Shown here one piece after another: positions 39,001 through 54,000 of a DNA stretch of 64,000 nucleotides. A program made the translations under genes and the position numbers. Position 1 is the stretch's first letter. Each line of letters starts with the position of its first letter. The notes beneath the pieces are model-generated. The model was not told the DNA's origin. It saw only the letters and a list, made by a program, of their open reading frames with translations, and ran no database searches. Origin of the DNA: Micropterus salmoides. Taxonomy: Eukaryota; Chordata; Actinopteri; Centrarchiformes; Centrarchidae. The DNA lies in assembly GCF_014851395.1 (NCBI RefSeq), contig NW_024040485.1, positions 20,230,618-20,294,617 on the forward strand. Reading direction: 5' to 3'.

Positions 39001-42000
39001 TGTATGAACCCAACAGCTGGAAGCTTCTCTATCAACCCCAGACTACAGGTATAGACATTCATGCTCACATACACACACACACACACTATTATCTAAAAGT
39101 ACTATTATCACCATTACTCTTTCTACTACAATTACTTAATTATCTTTTTAAGCATAATTTATCATGTTGCAAATTAACAGAATGGATTTAAGTAAAAGCA
39201 AGAAGCAAGAAAATTTGTCCTAGAGTGTCCTAGAAAGCTGATGTGAATTTATCATTGTTTTGTTTTGGGAGGGTTGGTATATTTGAGTCTGTATTTAGTT
39301 TGCTATATGTGATTTTTGAGCCTTAGTTCAGGCAAGCTCTCAGTTTTAATGGCAAGTAATTTTTACATCTCTTTACTCCTTTCAGAGGCATTTTTCAGTG
39401 TTTGCGGTACATTTCCCTAGTGCCGATGCATTAGCCACCATCTTCTCCAGCATCCTGTCAGCTCACTTCCTTCAGGGAGGATTCAGCTACGGGGTCTCCC
39501 GCTCAGTTGGAACTCTCATACAGGTGCATCTACTACTATTGGTCTTATCAGCCACTCTGTTTGTCTGTTCCAATATCTATCCAACCATTTCTACATCTAT
39601 CCATCTTTTTGTTCTGCTGACCCAGGCAGCCATTTGTCTGCACCAAAAGATCAGCCAGAACTTCCTCCCTACAGCCATACGCTTCCACTACATCTTCAAC
39701 CTGCGAGACCTCTCTAACATTTTCCAGGTAACACACACGCAGTCAATCAGATACAAAATACTAAAGATCATTACGTGAAATGATTTATGTCTCCTTGGTA
39801 AGACACTTGGATGAATGATGTTTAATTTCGTGAATGGGATTCACAGTTAACAGATGTATGGGTCAAGTAGCTATAGTTTCCAGTGGGATAATAAGTGGTT
39901 GCTGAATGATTAAATACCCATTTCAACTGTCAAGCCACACATACTGTATATCTGAATCTCTATCAGTCAGTGAGATACCTGTTTGTGGGGATGGAGTTGC
40001 CAATAAACTAATACTTTAAACGTCAAGTGTGTGTAACTGAATCACATCATTATTTATTCGATGTATGTTGGTGTGTAGGGTATCCTGTTTGCCCTGCCGG
40101 AGAGTATCCGCTACCCCATGGACCTGGTACATCTGTGGCTGCATGAGAGCTCTAGGGTCTACTCCGATAAACTGATGGAAGAAAAAGATGTGGAACTCTT
40201 CAACAAAATCCTGCTGGACACTGGCAAGAGATATTTTGAGGTAAGAAACAAGGAACATACAGTGAAAATGTTCAATAGAAGGCAACAAATGCTTAATTAA
40301 AACAGCAAGCCCTTGTGGCACATCCAAGAATGTGAAAAACAGATTTGATGTTTCCCGCTAATTTGTAGAGCTTCTCATAAAGTATGACAAACCGATTAAC
40401 TGAAAATAATTGGTCTATTTCTAGCCAGTGAAGGGCAGTTAAACTGTGGCATGTTTAGTAATTTGGTGCTTTTCTGCCAATGTTCTCCAGGGAATAGATG
40501 AGTCCATCTTTATCCACCAGCCTTTGGTGTATTGTCACTTTGCCCAGGGAGTTGGAGAGCCTCGCTATCACCAGGTTCAACACATTCATATACACACAAG
40601 CTATTCAGAACTACTCTGATCTGGACTCCATAATGCTCCTTTCAAGCATCTATTTATTCTTTATTAACTGTGGTAATAGAATAGGTGAGTTTAATTGTTT
40701 TTGACTTTGATCAATTTAGTATGTGGATTATCCATAGCTCACATATTCAGAGACCTTATGGCACAAATTCTGCTGTCATGTTTAATCTGTCAAGACAGTA
40801 AATAAGGATGAATGCACTGTCATTAGCAAACTAATTCCCTTTCTTTCTGATAAGAACTTAATTTCATTATGTATCTGGAAGTTAACACATAGTTACTTGG
40901 ACACTGCTGCCCTTATTCAAAGGAACCACTGAAGAGTTAGTTTATTTGCCCGTCTTGTCAGGCTTCAGACTGGGAGAAACTCCAGAAGACGCTGGCTGAT
41001 TCTCTGGAGCATTATAATGAGCTGCATGCTGTCATGGACCTGGTACTGTTTGAAGAAGCTATCCAGCATGTGTAAGCCACACACACTCACAGATACACAT
41101 TCACGCAAATTTCAATCAAAGGATCAACACAGAATGAGCACTTATGTCCACCAGACCATACACACACTATTAATTCTGGTGTTCTGTTCAGGTGTCGTAT
41201 CAGTCGTATCCTGGAGGCCCCATATGGTAACGCCCTGCTGGTCGGGGTTGGAGGCAGTGGGAAGCAGAGTCTGTGTCGGCTGGCTGCCTTCCTCAGTATG
41301 CTGGAAGTTTTCCAGATTACTTTGCGGAAAGGCTACGGCATTAATGACCTCAAGGTAAACACACATTTACACACGCATACAAAAAGTAATTCCACCTCAA
41401 GGTAAATTATAAATAATTCCACTGTTTGTCAGATTAACGTTTATATCAGAAAGGCTGAGTGCTGAGGCAGGAATACAGAGTGTGGACCCAAAATGCAGAC
41501 AGTGGCGAGGCGGATGCAGTTCAGAAAGGTTTATTATGATAAACAGGCTTATGTATGAGCACATGGTGAGAGTCCAAACAAAAGGGAAATCCAAAGGGAA
41601 CAATCCAAAATGAGGGAACAAAGCTCAGACAGAACACTCACAATCTATGATGACACCACAAGGACTGAACACAACTGAGGGCAATACATACAAAGGCACA
41701 CCACACATACACAAGAAGGCAGGGCAATTAAACACAGGTGAGATGCATTGGAAATCAAGGTAGACAAGAAACAAAGCTATACTTAAACACCAAAACAAGA
41801 CAACCTAAACAAGAACACAGAGATAAAACGGAAATGGACATTTAACAAAGTAACAGAAAAACACCACACTCAAATCCAAGGTCGTGACAGTTTAGCATTG
41901 TTCTTCTCTTTCCAACTTTCGCTTGACTTATTTGATGCCATATTTATGTGTTCTTTGTCCCTCTCCTGCAACCATTTCTCTCCAGAGTGATATAGCTGCG

Positions 42001-45000
42001 TTGTATATAAAAGTGGGGGTGAAGAACATTGGTACAGTGTTCCTTCACACAGATGCCCAAATTCCAGATGAACGCTTCCTGGTGCTCATCAACGATATGC
42101 TGGCCTCAGGTTTGGCTACACTGAAATCCTGCTTTAGTCTGTAAAAAGGTACTATTATCAGATCTGAAGAATAAGCATACCTTCTTCTATCAAAGACCTT
42201 TTTTGTGAATGTGTAGTGTCAAAGACTTTCAGAGCATAAATTCAACAAATTGTTGAGTGAAAATTTCAAGAGGCAAATTTTGTCTTTGACACTTTGTACG
42301 CAGGTTAGGTAAATGTTAGAGTAGGGTGAAACCACACATCAACCAATATGTATTAATGAATTATATTTTTTATTAATGGGGTGGTGTATGGATGATGAGG
42401 CTTCAATCCCAGGTTACACTTGCTAGTAGAAGCACTTTATAGGATGCCACAAAATTTACAGATTTTACTACACTTTGGGCCAGATTTACTAACTTCCCAA
42501 ATAAAGAGTACTAAATTGCATGTTCATTCTAAAATATTGCATGTGCAATTGTAGCACCTGTTAAGGGTGATCAACTAAGAATTATTGTGTAGATGACAAC
42601 AAGTGCAAACACAATGGAGGTGGCAGTATTTAAATGAGGGTATTGCGTTATTGGTTTCCACTATGGAGAGTCGTGAGGGAAAGCAGCTACTGCATAAAAA
42701 CCTTGGTTTGTTTCCTTAAGTACGTCCCAAGTATGTGGAAATCGTATGCACCTGCCCATCCTGACTGAGACTTTACTAAATACTTGGGAGAGCACACCTG
42801 AAAAACTGCTTTGGGAAAGCCCAGCAGAAACAGATACAGTAAACTGCAATGACCCAGACGCGAGGAAATTAAGGCAGATTGCTCTTCGTCCAGCCAGAGG
42901 GAACAATCACCGACCCCCTGTACACCCCATTCCCTCTCCGATACCTACAGTGGGTTGTGTTGCTATTACGACCGATGCGCTATGAACAGTTGATGATCGT
43001 TCCCTCTGGCTGGATGAATTTTATGCATGATCCATGCACTACTGCAGCTGGGGGCCCTCCGCAGTGCCACGCAACTTTCTAAATTTTTCCATCTCACGGA
43101 GAAAAGAAGTCAGGTCGAAACAAAATTTTCTTTATTCCCATGAATGTTAATACTACAGTATTGCCAAAGCATCAAGGAAAATACAAAAACACTATTCAAT
43201 TTATATAGATCATCAAATAAATAAAATAAAATAATTGTATTTCTATATATTGGGTTTAGAATAATATTATCTAATATTGTTAATTTCTCTACGTCTTCTT
43301 TCATCGCGGCTGTGTATCCTTCTGGCAACAATAACAGCAGCCATCTCTGCGCAACACTTGACGGTTTGCACCTTCCTTTCAAACGTATTAAATGCAGATG
43401 TTGTTGCACTCACATGCAATTGCTTTTAGGCTTCTTAGATCACATTGCGTGTAGCAAATAAATATATTTGCATGTTACCCGCCCATTACTTTCCACAATA
43501 AAATTGAAAAGTCCCAAATTGCATATTCATTAAGGCAGAAGTAATAAATGAACGACAGGTGCTATCTTGCACTTTTGAAAGATGTAATTCTCCATGCACA
43601 CTGTTAGTGGATCAGCTTACATGTTAATTTGCTGGTGATATCAAGTTTTCACACCTTTTTACTCACGCAAACCTTTAGTAAATCTGGCCCTTTAATTTTA
43701 AAAAGTGTTTTTTATGACCTTTTGATTTTTAGCAGCTAGATAAAAATACACTGACTGTCAGTGAGCAATAGATATGAACCCAAGAGGCATCAGAAACTCC
43801 ACTGAACAGTGCTGAATTCTGTACTCACATTATACTGTAAATAGGAATAAATACACACTTCGAGCTAACATTGTAATGTATGTGTTAATTAGGGGATATT
43901 CCAGACCTGTTTAGTGATGAAGAAGTGGATATGATTGTGACATCGATCCGTATGGAGCTGAGAGGATTAGGACTCATAGATTCCAGAGACAACTGCTGGA
44001 GCTTCTTTATTGAGCGGATACGAAGACAGCTCAAGGTCTTAAACATTACTTATGTAATATTAAGAGTAATATGATACCTGCTTGCTTTATTAAAACACAC
44101 TTTCCTATAGATTTAAAAAAATATGTCTGCCACCACGCTTTTTGTCTTTTAGGTCGTGTTGTGTTTCTCCCCAGTCGGGTTCACTTTGCGGACCCGTGCG
44201 CGTAAGTTTCCAGCTCTGGTGAACTGTACAGCAATAGACTGGTTCCACCCCTGGCCTCAGCACGCCCTGCAGTCTGTCAGCTGTACTTTCATAGAGAAGA
44301 TACCTGGACTGGAGGTGACAGCACATTCGACTAGCATTTATATTGCACTTTTTTTACATATTGAATATTTCATTTTATCTTTTTCCTCTGGTTTTGGGGA
44401 ATTTAAGAATAGAAAACGTATGAATTATTACTTAATGTGGAAATGTAGGTAGTGTGCCAGTCAGATCCATAAATATTAAACAATGATTGTATGGCACAAT
44501 TTAAGTCTCTTAAATAATTTGGTTACTCTAACCATTGCCTGCCAGTATAATAATTCCCTAAATCCCTGTGCATGTTTATCCTGTACAGCCAAATGTGCGT
44601 GCATCTATCAGTGAGTTCATTTCCTACGCCCACACCAGTGTCAATGAGGTGAGTTATTGCAAAAGCGCCGTGGCTGATAATCACTCCTGACACCTTCTCT
44701 GTCATCATCTCACGGTTTGTTGTTTATCCACACTGTACAGGTGAGTGTCAAGTACCAGCAGAATGAGAAACACTTTAACTACACCACCCCAAAGAGCTTC
44801 CTGGAGTTTATGAAACTGTATGGCAACCTGCTGGGAAAAAAACGCACAGAGCTGACCCAGAAGATGGAACGGTTAGAAAACGGCCTACAGAAACTGCAGA
44901 CGACTGCCTCACAGGTCAGACAATATGTGATATACTGTATAAATGCAGGCAACCATCAACTATCTTCTTTGTCTGTCTATAAACTATATTCTCTCAATCT

Positions 45001-48000
45001 GTTGTGCCATTTTCTTTATATTTTGACCGGTCTCTTCCTGTCTGTCTTGCTCAGGTAGAAGATCTGAAAGCCAAGCTAGCAGTGCAGGAGGTAGAGCTGT
45101 GGCAGAGGAACACAGATATAGAGGCTCTCATTGCTAAAATAGGACAACAGACTGACAAGCTTAACCAAGAGAGAGCTGTGGCGGATGCAGAGGAGCAAAG
45201 GGTAAGGGTAAATGCCACATTCATGCCAATACTTGATTTTACAGTATATGTGATGAAGGAGTAATGACATGGGACGGAAATCAGCCAAACAAACAATCCA
45301 TTCAAAGTAGACTTCCCATGTTTGTGTTGTTTTTGTTTTGGTTCTTCAGGTGGCAGCAATCCAAGCTGAAGTGACCAAACAGCAGCAAGAGACTGAGGAG
45401 GACCTGGCCAAGGCTGAACCTGCCCTACAGGCTGCCAATGCAGCCCTCAATACACTAAACAGGGTAAATCACTTGTGTCCACATAAATACAGACCTGAAT
45501 CGTGTCGTATTTTATTTCAGTCAATTTGTTTTATATGTGCCCATAGCTAGTGGTGCAAAATATTCAAAAAGTGCTCAATACCAGTCCCCACCAAATGTAT
45601 GTGTTTGTGTGTGTCTGTGCTCATCCAGTTGAACCTGACAGAGCTGAGGACGTTCCCCAACCCCCCAGCTATTGTCACAAATGTCTCAGCAGCTGTTCTG
45701 GTGTTACTGTCTCCCCAAGGCCGAATCCCCAAAGATCGCAGCTGGAAGGCTTCCAAGATGGTCATGAGCAAGGTGATGTTTTACAGTGAAGTCTTGTCCT
45801 GTGTTTATTAGATAAATGGTTGACTTCCACAAAGCCAAAAGGTCCATCACCAATAAATTCCCTCCACTGCTGAAATAACACTGTCACGTTTAAAATAAGT
45901 TATTGCTGTTTCATTCCTCGTCCCTTGTCTGAACTGCAAACATAACTGGGAATTGAATATTTATTGTTTGTTTATCTGTTTTTTTATATTTCTTACAATG
46001 GCTGATTGACTGCTGGGGGCAGTGATTTCTCTTTTCATATTTTATCTATTTTGCTGAAACACTGTAGTATACTGAATGTTTTATAACCTCTGTAATTCAT
46101 ATTCTGTGTGCTGCTGCTATCTTGACCTCTTGATGGATTTTTTATCTCAGAGAGGCACTTTCCTTGTTAAAGAAAGCTATACATGAAACTGAAAAAGAGA
46201 TTTTAGCAAACACTGTGTTACATTAGACAACTGCCAATACGATGTGTAGCTTAGTTTATTTTTATTTTATTTTACTTCTCAATTCCTGCTCATGATTTAA
46301 AATCTAAAAACTCTGCAAAAGTATTATATTTGGAGATTTTCAGGTGACTCCATTTTATCTAATCCACACACACCACTGCACACAAATGCACATGCAGGTG
46401 GATGACTTCCTGCAGGCTCTGGTGAACTTTGACAAAGAGAACATCCCGGAGGCCACAGTAAGGTGTGTAAGAGATGAGCACCTCAGTGACCCGGAGTTCA
46501 ACCCTGAGTTTGTACGACAGAAATCCTCGGCTGCTGCGGGGCTGTGTGCCTGGGTGATCAACATCATACGTTTCCATGAGGTACACACACGTACAGCATC
46601 TGTCATAAATAGTTAGTGTCATCTAAGCCAGAGCTTGATCTTTCTCAGTGTACCGAAACTGTGTTTTTGTTGTTTGATGAGTGTTTTTCTGTTTCCCCAA
46701 CTACTGTGCTGCCCTGGATAGATTTTTGTAAGTACAGCTCTGCTTTGTTGACTTTATATTGTAGGATTTCAAATACGAGTGTACTGATTTTCATATTTTA
46801 GGATTTTAAAACCCGATATTCTGATATATTGGCCGATTTTTCTTTCATTTTTCGTCTTTTCAGAAACACAAAAAATAAACAAAGATTATCCCTAACAATT
46901 GTTACGTGTAGGTATGAGTCCTCACCAAGAAAACATGACATAATGCAGTTTTAAAAACTAAACTTTTTTTATTGCTATAAATACTACTTTGAACAAAAGT
47001 ACAGCTGATAATGGCAGCTGTGTTTTTTTGTGGTGGATTTGTGGGTGTGACAACCTATGCATCAAAAACACTCATAACATGATTGAAAGCTACGTCTTCT
47101 GTTTCTCTGTTTGTCATTTATCAGCTGTGATAAACACCAATACCGATTTATGTGCAATTAGCTATCAACATATATTGATTATATTGGCATGTCTGGCATT
47201 AATTCAAATATACAGTATGTGCTTGATATATTATATTATGTGATCACATAAATAAAGTGTTTTAATAATGATCTTGGTTGTTTAAGACTGATGTTAATGG
47301 TTGTGGTTTTGTCTCCATGCCTAAAAGAATTGCATGGTATTTTACTGATGAAACTATAAGCTTCTAAATTGTACTGTATTTCTAGTGGAGCCATTAAATT
47401 AATGGATAATTTTGGGTCATACTGCTGTGTATGTGTGTGTGTGTGTTTGTTTTGTCTACAGGTATTATGTGAGGTAGAGATGAAGAGGATGCGTCTGTCT
47501 CAGGCCAATGCTGATCTGGCCGAGGCTGCTGAGAAACTAGAGGCCATCAGGAGGAAACTCGCTGTAAGTCGGTTTAGGTCATCGTTCCTTTCTTTGTCTT
47601 TCTTTCATTGTTTTCTTTCTAGATTTCTTTCCTTGCTTTTGTAAATATATTTAGATTGAAAAACAAATGGCAAGCCCCTTCATTTTAATAACGTGACTGC
47701 AGTTTGTTCGTAGGTCCTACGGCTCTGCATTATTTTCTGCTGCAGGAATTTCTCTATAATTCTAGTTACTCCTGGAAGTGTTTGATTAGCTTGTTGAACT
47801 GCCGGTAATACTAGAAATTCCTAAGCACATTCTAGACAGAGGTTGTCTATGTCCATGTGGTTTCACACTACTGCTTTTGTTTACAGTTTGCACATTGCGT
47901 AGAAATAATTTCAGATATAACTAAGATAGAGTTTATTCAGGAACATCAACAGTGACGTGTCGTCATATTTTTGGAAATTCCTCTTCCCGTCTCTCTCAGG

Positions 48001-51000
48001 AGTTGGACAGTAGCCTGGAAGCTCTGACAACAGCATTTGAGAAAGCCACATCAGAAAAACTACGCTTTCAGGAAGAGGTCAACCGCACCAACAAGACAAT
48101 AGAACTAGCCAATCGGCTGGTCAAAGGACTGGAGGTGGGCACAGCAGAGACCAATGAGAGATCAGTTTAATTCATGTTTCTTAGTTGATTTCAGGCATTT
48201 TGTAGCAGTGCAGTATGTTGTATAGAGTACTTGTTACACGTTACCAACAGTATTATAGTAGATACTTCTCACTGTATGTATACTAGGCTTGGGCAGAATC
48301 ACGGTATAACAGTATAGATATACAGTTTAAAAGTCCTGACAGTATCACTTTCAATACCATCAAAAATACACTTCTCTTGCTATAAAACTGGTACAGTGAT
48401 GCTGTATTGAGCAGATGTATTGTAGTGTACCCCCTCAACGAGGCTAGCAATGCCACGTGAAACTGCCTGACATCATCGTCAACGCTGTAACCCCCTTCAC
48501 TTTTCAAGAAGTTGGTAAACAACACACACACCGGCTGACAACATTGCTCACCTTTTCCACTTATCCACTGCATTCACCTGCCGCTTGCGCATGGCTGTGG
48601 GTGGCTCGGGAGGTAGAGCCGGTCACCCACTAATTGGAAGATCAGTCCCCAGCTTCTCCAGTCTGCAAGACAGTGAACCCCCAACTGCAGTGTGGCGGGG
48701 ATAACAATACACACATCAGATTTTTCTTGTTGACAACTAGTCAACAAGAAAAATGCCTTTACACCTGTTTGGGAGTAGTTTGGCTTCAGTCCTGGTGATA
48801 AAGGTGAGCCAGCCAACACAGACGAAGCTATGTGCACATCTTACCCTTTCAGCGCACTGATATGTCGTGTACACCACAGCAACAAGTGTCATTGGCTTCT
48901 CCAGCAAGAATCTATGGAAGGACACTCCGTTCCTGTCTATTCATTATTCTATGGGCCATAAGGTTTACTGTATTTACCTCTGTGAAATGTCAGGATTGAA
49001 GTCATGAAAAAATAGATACCACCTCAGCCTAATGTATACTGCATTTGCATGTTTCAGAGTGAGAATGTGCGCTGGGCCCACTCAGTGGCTGAGTACCATG
49101 AACAGGAGGAAACTCTCAGTGGGGATGTCCTCCTGACTGCAGCCTTCATCTCCTATGCCGGCTCTTTCTCCAAGAAGTACAGGAGGGAGCTGCTGGACAA
49201 CCTCTGGATGCCATTTTTGCGCAGCCAGAAGGTCACAATGTTACAAACACTGAAAGATTTTCCCAGAATTATTCTACATTGAAAGATATATTCCTAAATT
49301 AAAAGGCTATCTTTGTGATCGATGTGAAAATCTGTCACTTCCTTCTCCACATTCCTTTTCCTCCCTCTATCATTCCCACGGATGCTTGTTCTTAGAACAG
49401 AAGATTATGTTTAGATTCCCCATCTCCTTTTGTTTTTCTCATTATTCCATATCATCTTCATCAGATGCCCATCCCTATGACCGAAGGCTTAGATCCAGTG
49501 TTGATGCTGACTGATGATGCGACGGTGGCCCAGTGGAACAATGAAGGCTTACCAGGAGACAAAATGTCAACTCAGAATGCGACCATTCTCACTAACTGTG
49601 AGTAGTGGCATTAAATAAACTCTCACATCACCATAGTGAAGATAGCCCCTTTTTCGCAGTCAGTACAAACTGTGCAGTGCTGTGTTTGCCCAATAATACT
49701 GTGTGTGGGTCATGTGCGTGTTGCTCTAGGTGAGCGCTGGCCTCTCCTCATTGATCCTCAGCTTCAAGGCATTAAGTGGATCAAGAGTCGATGTGGCAGC
49801 ACCCTCAAGGTTGTCAGTTTAGGGCAGAGAGGGTGAGTGTTTTCTAGTTGTTTTTTTTTATATAGCTGATGTATTCTGTTTAAATGTATGCACTTAAACA
49901 TATCCAAATCTCTTTGTGGGAAATCTTTTACTGTGAAGCATTTTACCATCACAAACCCGCCACCACCAAATGTTGTGCTACTTTCGTCCTATAGCATCAC
50001 TATCATTTTCTCTATCTGGGAGAACTGACTCTAAATTTAATTATTGTTTCATTTTCATATTAATGTTAAATGTTGTACCAGCTATGTAGATGTGATAGAA
50101 CAGGCCGTAGTGGCAGGAGACACTGTCCTCATAGAGAACCTTGAAGAGACCATTGACCCTGTTATTGACCCTCTGCTGGGGCGACACACCATCAAGAAGG
50201 GCAGGTAACACAAGAGACGCACACCTGAGCACTGTACATACAAAACAGCCATTTGTTCCTCTTCGTTTTCTGCCCTGTCCTCTTGTGCTTTACCCATCCT
50301 CCCTCTGTTCCACTCTCTCACAGTTGTATAAAGGTTGGGGACAAGGAGTGTTTTTTCCACCCAGGCTTCAGACTGATCCTCCACACTAAGTTGGCCAATC
50401 CTCACTACAAGCCAGAGATTCAAGCCCAGACCACCCTCATCAATTTTACAGTGACCAGGGATGGTCTAGAGGACCAGCTCCTGGCCCAGGTGGTGAATCA
50501 GGAAAGACCAGACCTCGAGCACCTCAAGGTGTGGTTAAAGAGTAATCAGGATCCTCTTTCCCTCCATGTTATGGCAAATTGGCATTGGTCCACTTGTTTT
50601 AAAATATAATGTTCTTGCACTTGTAAACATTGTTTATTACACAATACTGTATTATAATAGTAGTGTGGGGCAAAAAGTATTTTTAGATCAGATAACTTGA
50701 ACTCTCAAGTTTTGGTTTAGTTTTAGGTTTTTTTATTATAAATTTCAGTTAAATCCAGCAGAGCTGATAATGTGTCTGCCATTGTTGCAATAAGGGGAAA
50801 TACTGTTATGTACCGTAAGCAATTCCCAAAATGATCCAAACTGTATGTGTGAACTTTCTCCAGAGTGAACTGACCAAACAGCAGAACATGTTCAAGATTG
50901 AGCTGAAGCTTCTGGAGGACGAGCTGCTGACTAGGCTGTCTGCTGCGGAGAGCAACTTTCTGGGTGACAACGTGCTGGTGGAGAAGCTCGAGACCACCAA

Positions 51001-54000
51001 GCACACTGCTGCTGAGATTGAGATGAAGGTAACTAGTGTGTAATGTGTGTGCTTAGTTGTTGAGTCCACCTGTTTTGCATCGTTCATACTTCAACATATT
51101 CCTTCCATATTTCCTCCTGTGCTCCACCTACCTGTTCCATCTCTTGATCTGTCATCTAACTCCATGTCTCCTCCTCAGGTCCTGGAAGCTAAAGTAAATG
51201 AGGTGAAGATAAACGAAGCCAGAGAACACTACCGTCCTGTTGCTGTCAGGGCTTCTCTTCTCTACTTTATCATGAACGATCTGAATAAGATCAACCCCAT
51301 GTACCAGTTCAGCCTCAAGGTAACCAGGACAGAAAGGAAGTGACAGAAGAAGTAGACACTCATATTCATTATAACTTATGTAAAAGTATCCCTCCAATTT
51401 AAATCCTACAAAACCTAGCAAATGCATTGCAGTCACTGAGAGTAATGTTATGTAATCCTTAATGAAGATCACACGTGGTAAATCCTGGACAATCTAAGAT
51501 GAAAAATACATAAATTGTGAGAAAATACAGAAATATGTGATGGGACATGTATGCAACAATCATGACCAACTACTTAATAAACCTTCAATAAAGTTCCTTC
51601 AGATCCATTTTCCGTCTTGTTCTCAGGCCTTTAACGTGGTCTTCCACAAGGCGGTGGCGATGGCGGAGGCCTCTGAGGATGTGAAGAGCAGAGTAAACAC
51701 GCTCATAGACTGTGTAACCTACTCCACCTTTAACTACATCAGCAGGGGACTGTTTGAGAGAGACAAGCTCACCTTTACTGCACAGCTAGCCTTCCAGGTG
51801 TGTCTGTGTGTCTGTATCAGTGTGAGAGAGTGTGTTTTGTCCCTGACTGTGTTCTCTCTCTTTTAGTTGCTCCTGATGAGTAAGGAGATAGACATGCGAG
51901 AGCTGGACTTCCTGCTACGTTTTAACATTGACCACAGCTACATCAGCCCCCTCGACTTTCTGTCGAACTCAGCGTGGAGTGCCATCAAGGTGCGTTCACA
52001 CAGAGCACACAGGACTTTTATTTATTTATTTATTTATTTTTGCTGGCTCACATCCAAAGATGATATTGTCAAACGCCACCTGTTGTCCCTTCTCTTTGCC
52101 CAGGTGATGAGTTTCACTGATGAGTTTCGGGGTCTGGACCGGGACATTGAAGGCTCTCCGAAGCGCTGGAAGAAGATGGTGGAGTCAGAGTGTCCAGAGA
52201 AGGAGATGTTTCCTCAGGAATGGAAAGGGAAGAGCTCCCTGCAGAAACTCATCATGATGAGAGCCCTGAGGCCTGACCGCATGACCTATGCTCTTAGGTG
52301 AGGAGTTATTTTCCCTCTTGTGTTACTTGTTAATTTTAAATATCACCTCTTCCTTGTAATGCATTGTCATTTTGCCGTTCCTTTTGAATTATCCACTTTT
52401 TTGTAAACCCAGACTATTCCCGCTCTTCCTATTTGCATACTGTAGGAACTTTGTGGAGGAGAAGCTTGGGGTAAATTATACAGAGGGCCGAAAGACTGAA
52501 TTTGCAAAGTCCTTCAGAGAAAGTGGTCCAGCCTCACCTGTGTTCTTCATCCTCTCCCCTGGAGTGGACCCACTTAAAGATGTAGAATCACTTGGTACTG
52601 TCAACAGAGTAGCTGGAAATCTGCACAGACTTCACGCACTCACGCATAAATACATACTTATACATTTTAATGTGTTTTAATGGACATTAATTGCTCATTC
52701 TTTACTCATGCAAAGTAATATTTCTGTGTTAAAGAAGTGTGCCTGGTGTTTTTTAAGAAAATTGCCACCTGTACTAGGCAAAAAAACAACAACTTTGAAA
52801 CCATAAGAATGATCAGTGATAATAATAAAGGATGAAGGATGTATTTCAGTGGGAATATGATAAGATTTTTAGGAAGGGGACGTTTTAGTCTACATTAACA
52901 TATAGAAATGTTTAATATTCAATCCTGTGTATTCCCAGGAAGGAAGCTTGGTTTCACTATCGACCTTGGGAAGCTGCACAATGTATCCTTGGGTCAGGGC
53001 CAGGAAGCTGTGGCTGAGGTTGCCATGGAAAAGGCTGCCAAGGAAGGCCACTGGGTTATATTGCAGGTCTGATTGGAAGTGAGATGGGTTTACTCTGAAT
53101 ATTTGGATAAATAGAACTAATGTTTCATCATAGGATAGAAAAATTTTTCTGAATTTGAACTTTAAGTTTGTACTCTAAATACTCTATTTACGATACAAAA
53201 CTTTGATTGTGTGTTTTCATTCACCTCCCTGTAGAACATCCACCTGGTTGCTCGCTGGCTGGGTTCACTTGAGAAGCTCCTGGAGTGCTGCTGTGAAGGC
53301 AGTCATCCAGACTATAGAGTGTTTATGAGCGCTGAGCCGGCACCTACACCCCAGGAACACATTATCCCACAGGTAGAGATGCAGTGTACATGCAGTTAGG
53401 TCATCCAGCATATGCATGTAATGGATGTAGGTTTCCACGAAACGTTGCTGCACCCCTATTGCATTAGTGCTGCAATGTACACTACAGTTCTTCACTTTAA
53501 ATAGAGATGTGAATCTTTTGATTGTGTATATTTTCCTCAGGGCATTCTGGAAAATGCTATCAAGATCACCAATGAACCTCCTACGGGCATGCATGCCAAT
53601 CTGCATGCTGCTCTGGATAACTTTGACCAGGTCAGTGTCTAATGTCTACTTTGTGCTAGGAGTGCTTATTTGTTTATTAATTTATTCATTCATTGGTGTC
53701 TTTCTAGGACATCCTGGACCAGTGCAGCCGTGAGCAGGAGTTTAAGACCATCCTCTTCTCTCTGTGTTACTTCCATGCATGTGTGGCAGAGAGGAGGAAG
53801 TTTGGACCCCAGGGATGGAACAGAAAGTATCCCTTCAACACTGGAGACCTGACAATATCAGTTAATGTCCTGTACAACTACCTGGAGGCTAATGCACAGG
53901 TGGGATGTGTTGTTGGTGTTATGAGTGGATGAGATGGTGCACACACAGCATGATGAGGATGATTTGAAGATGATGAATGTATTGGCAGTGGTTTTCATAA

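Noticed and set aside
42746..43082. Open frames inside the 1.2-kb element as a host gene
   Set aside because: They lie wholly between the transposon's inverted ends, are short and have no recognised domain.
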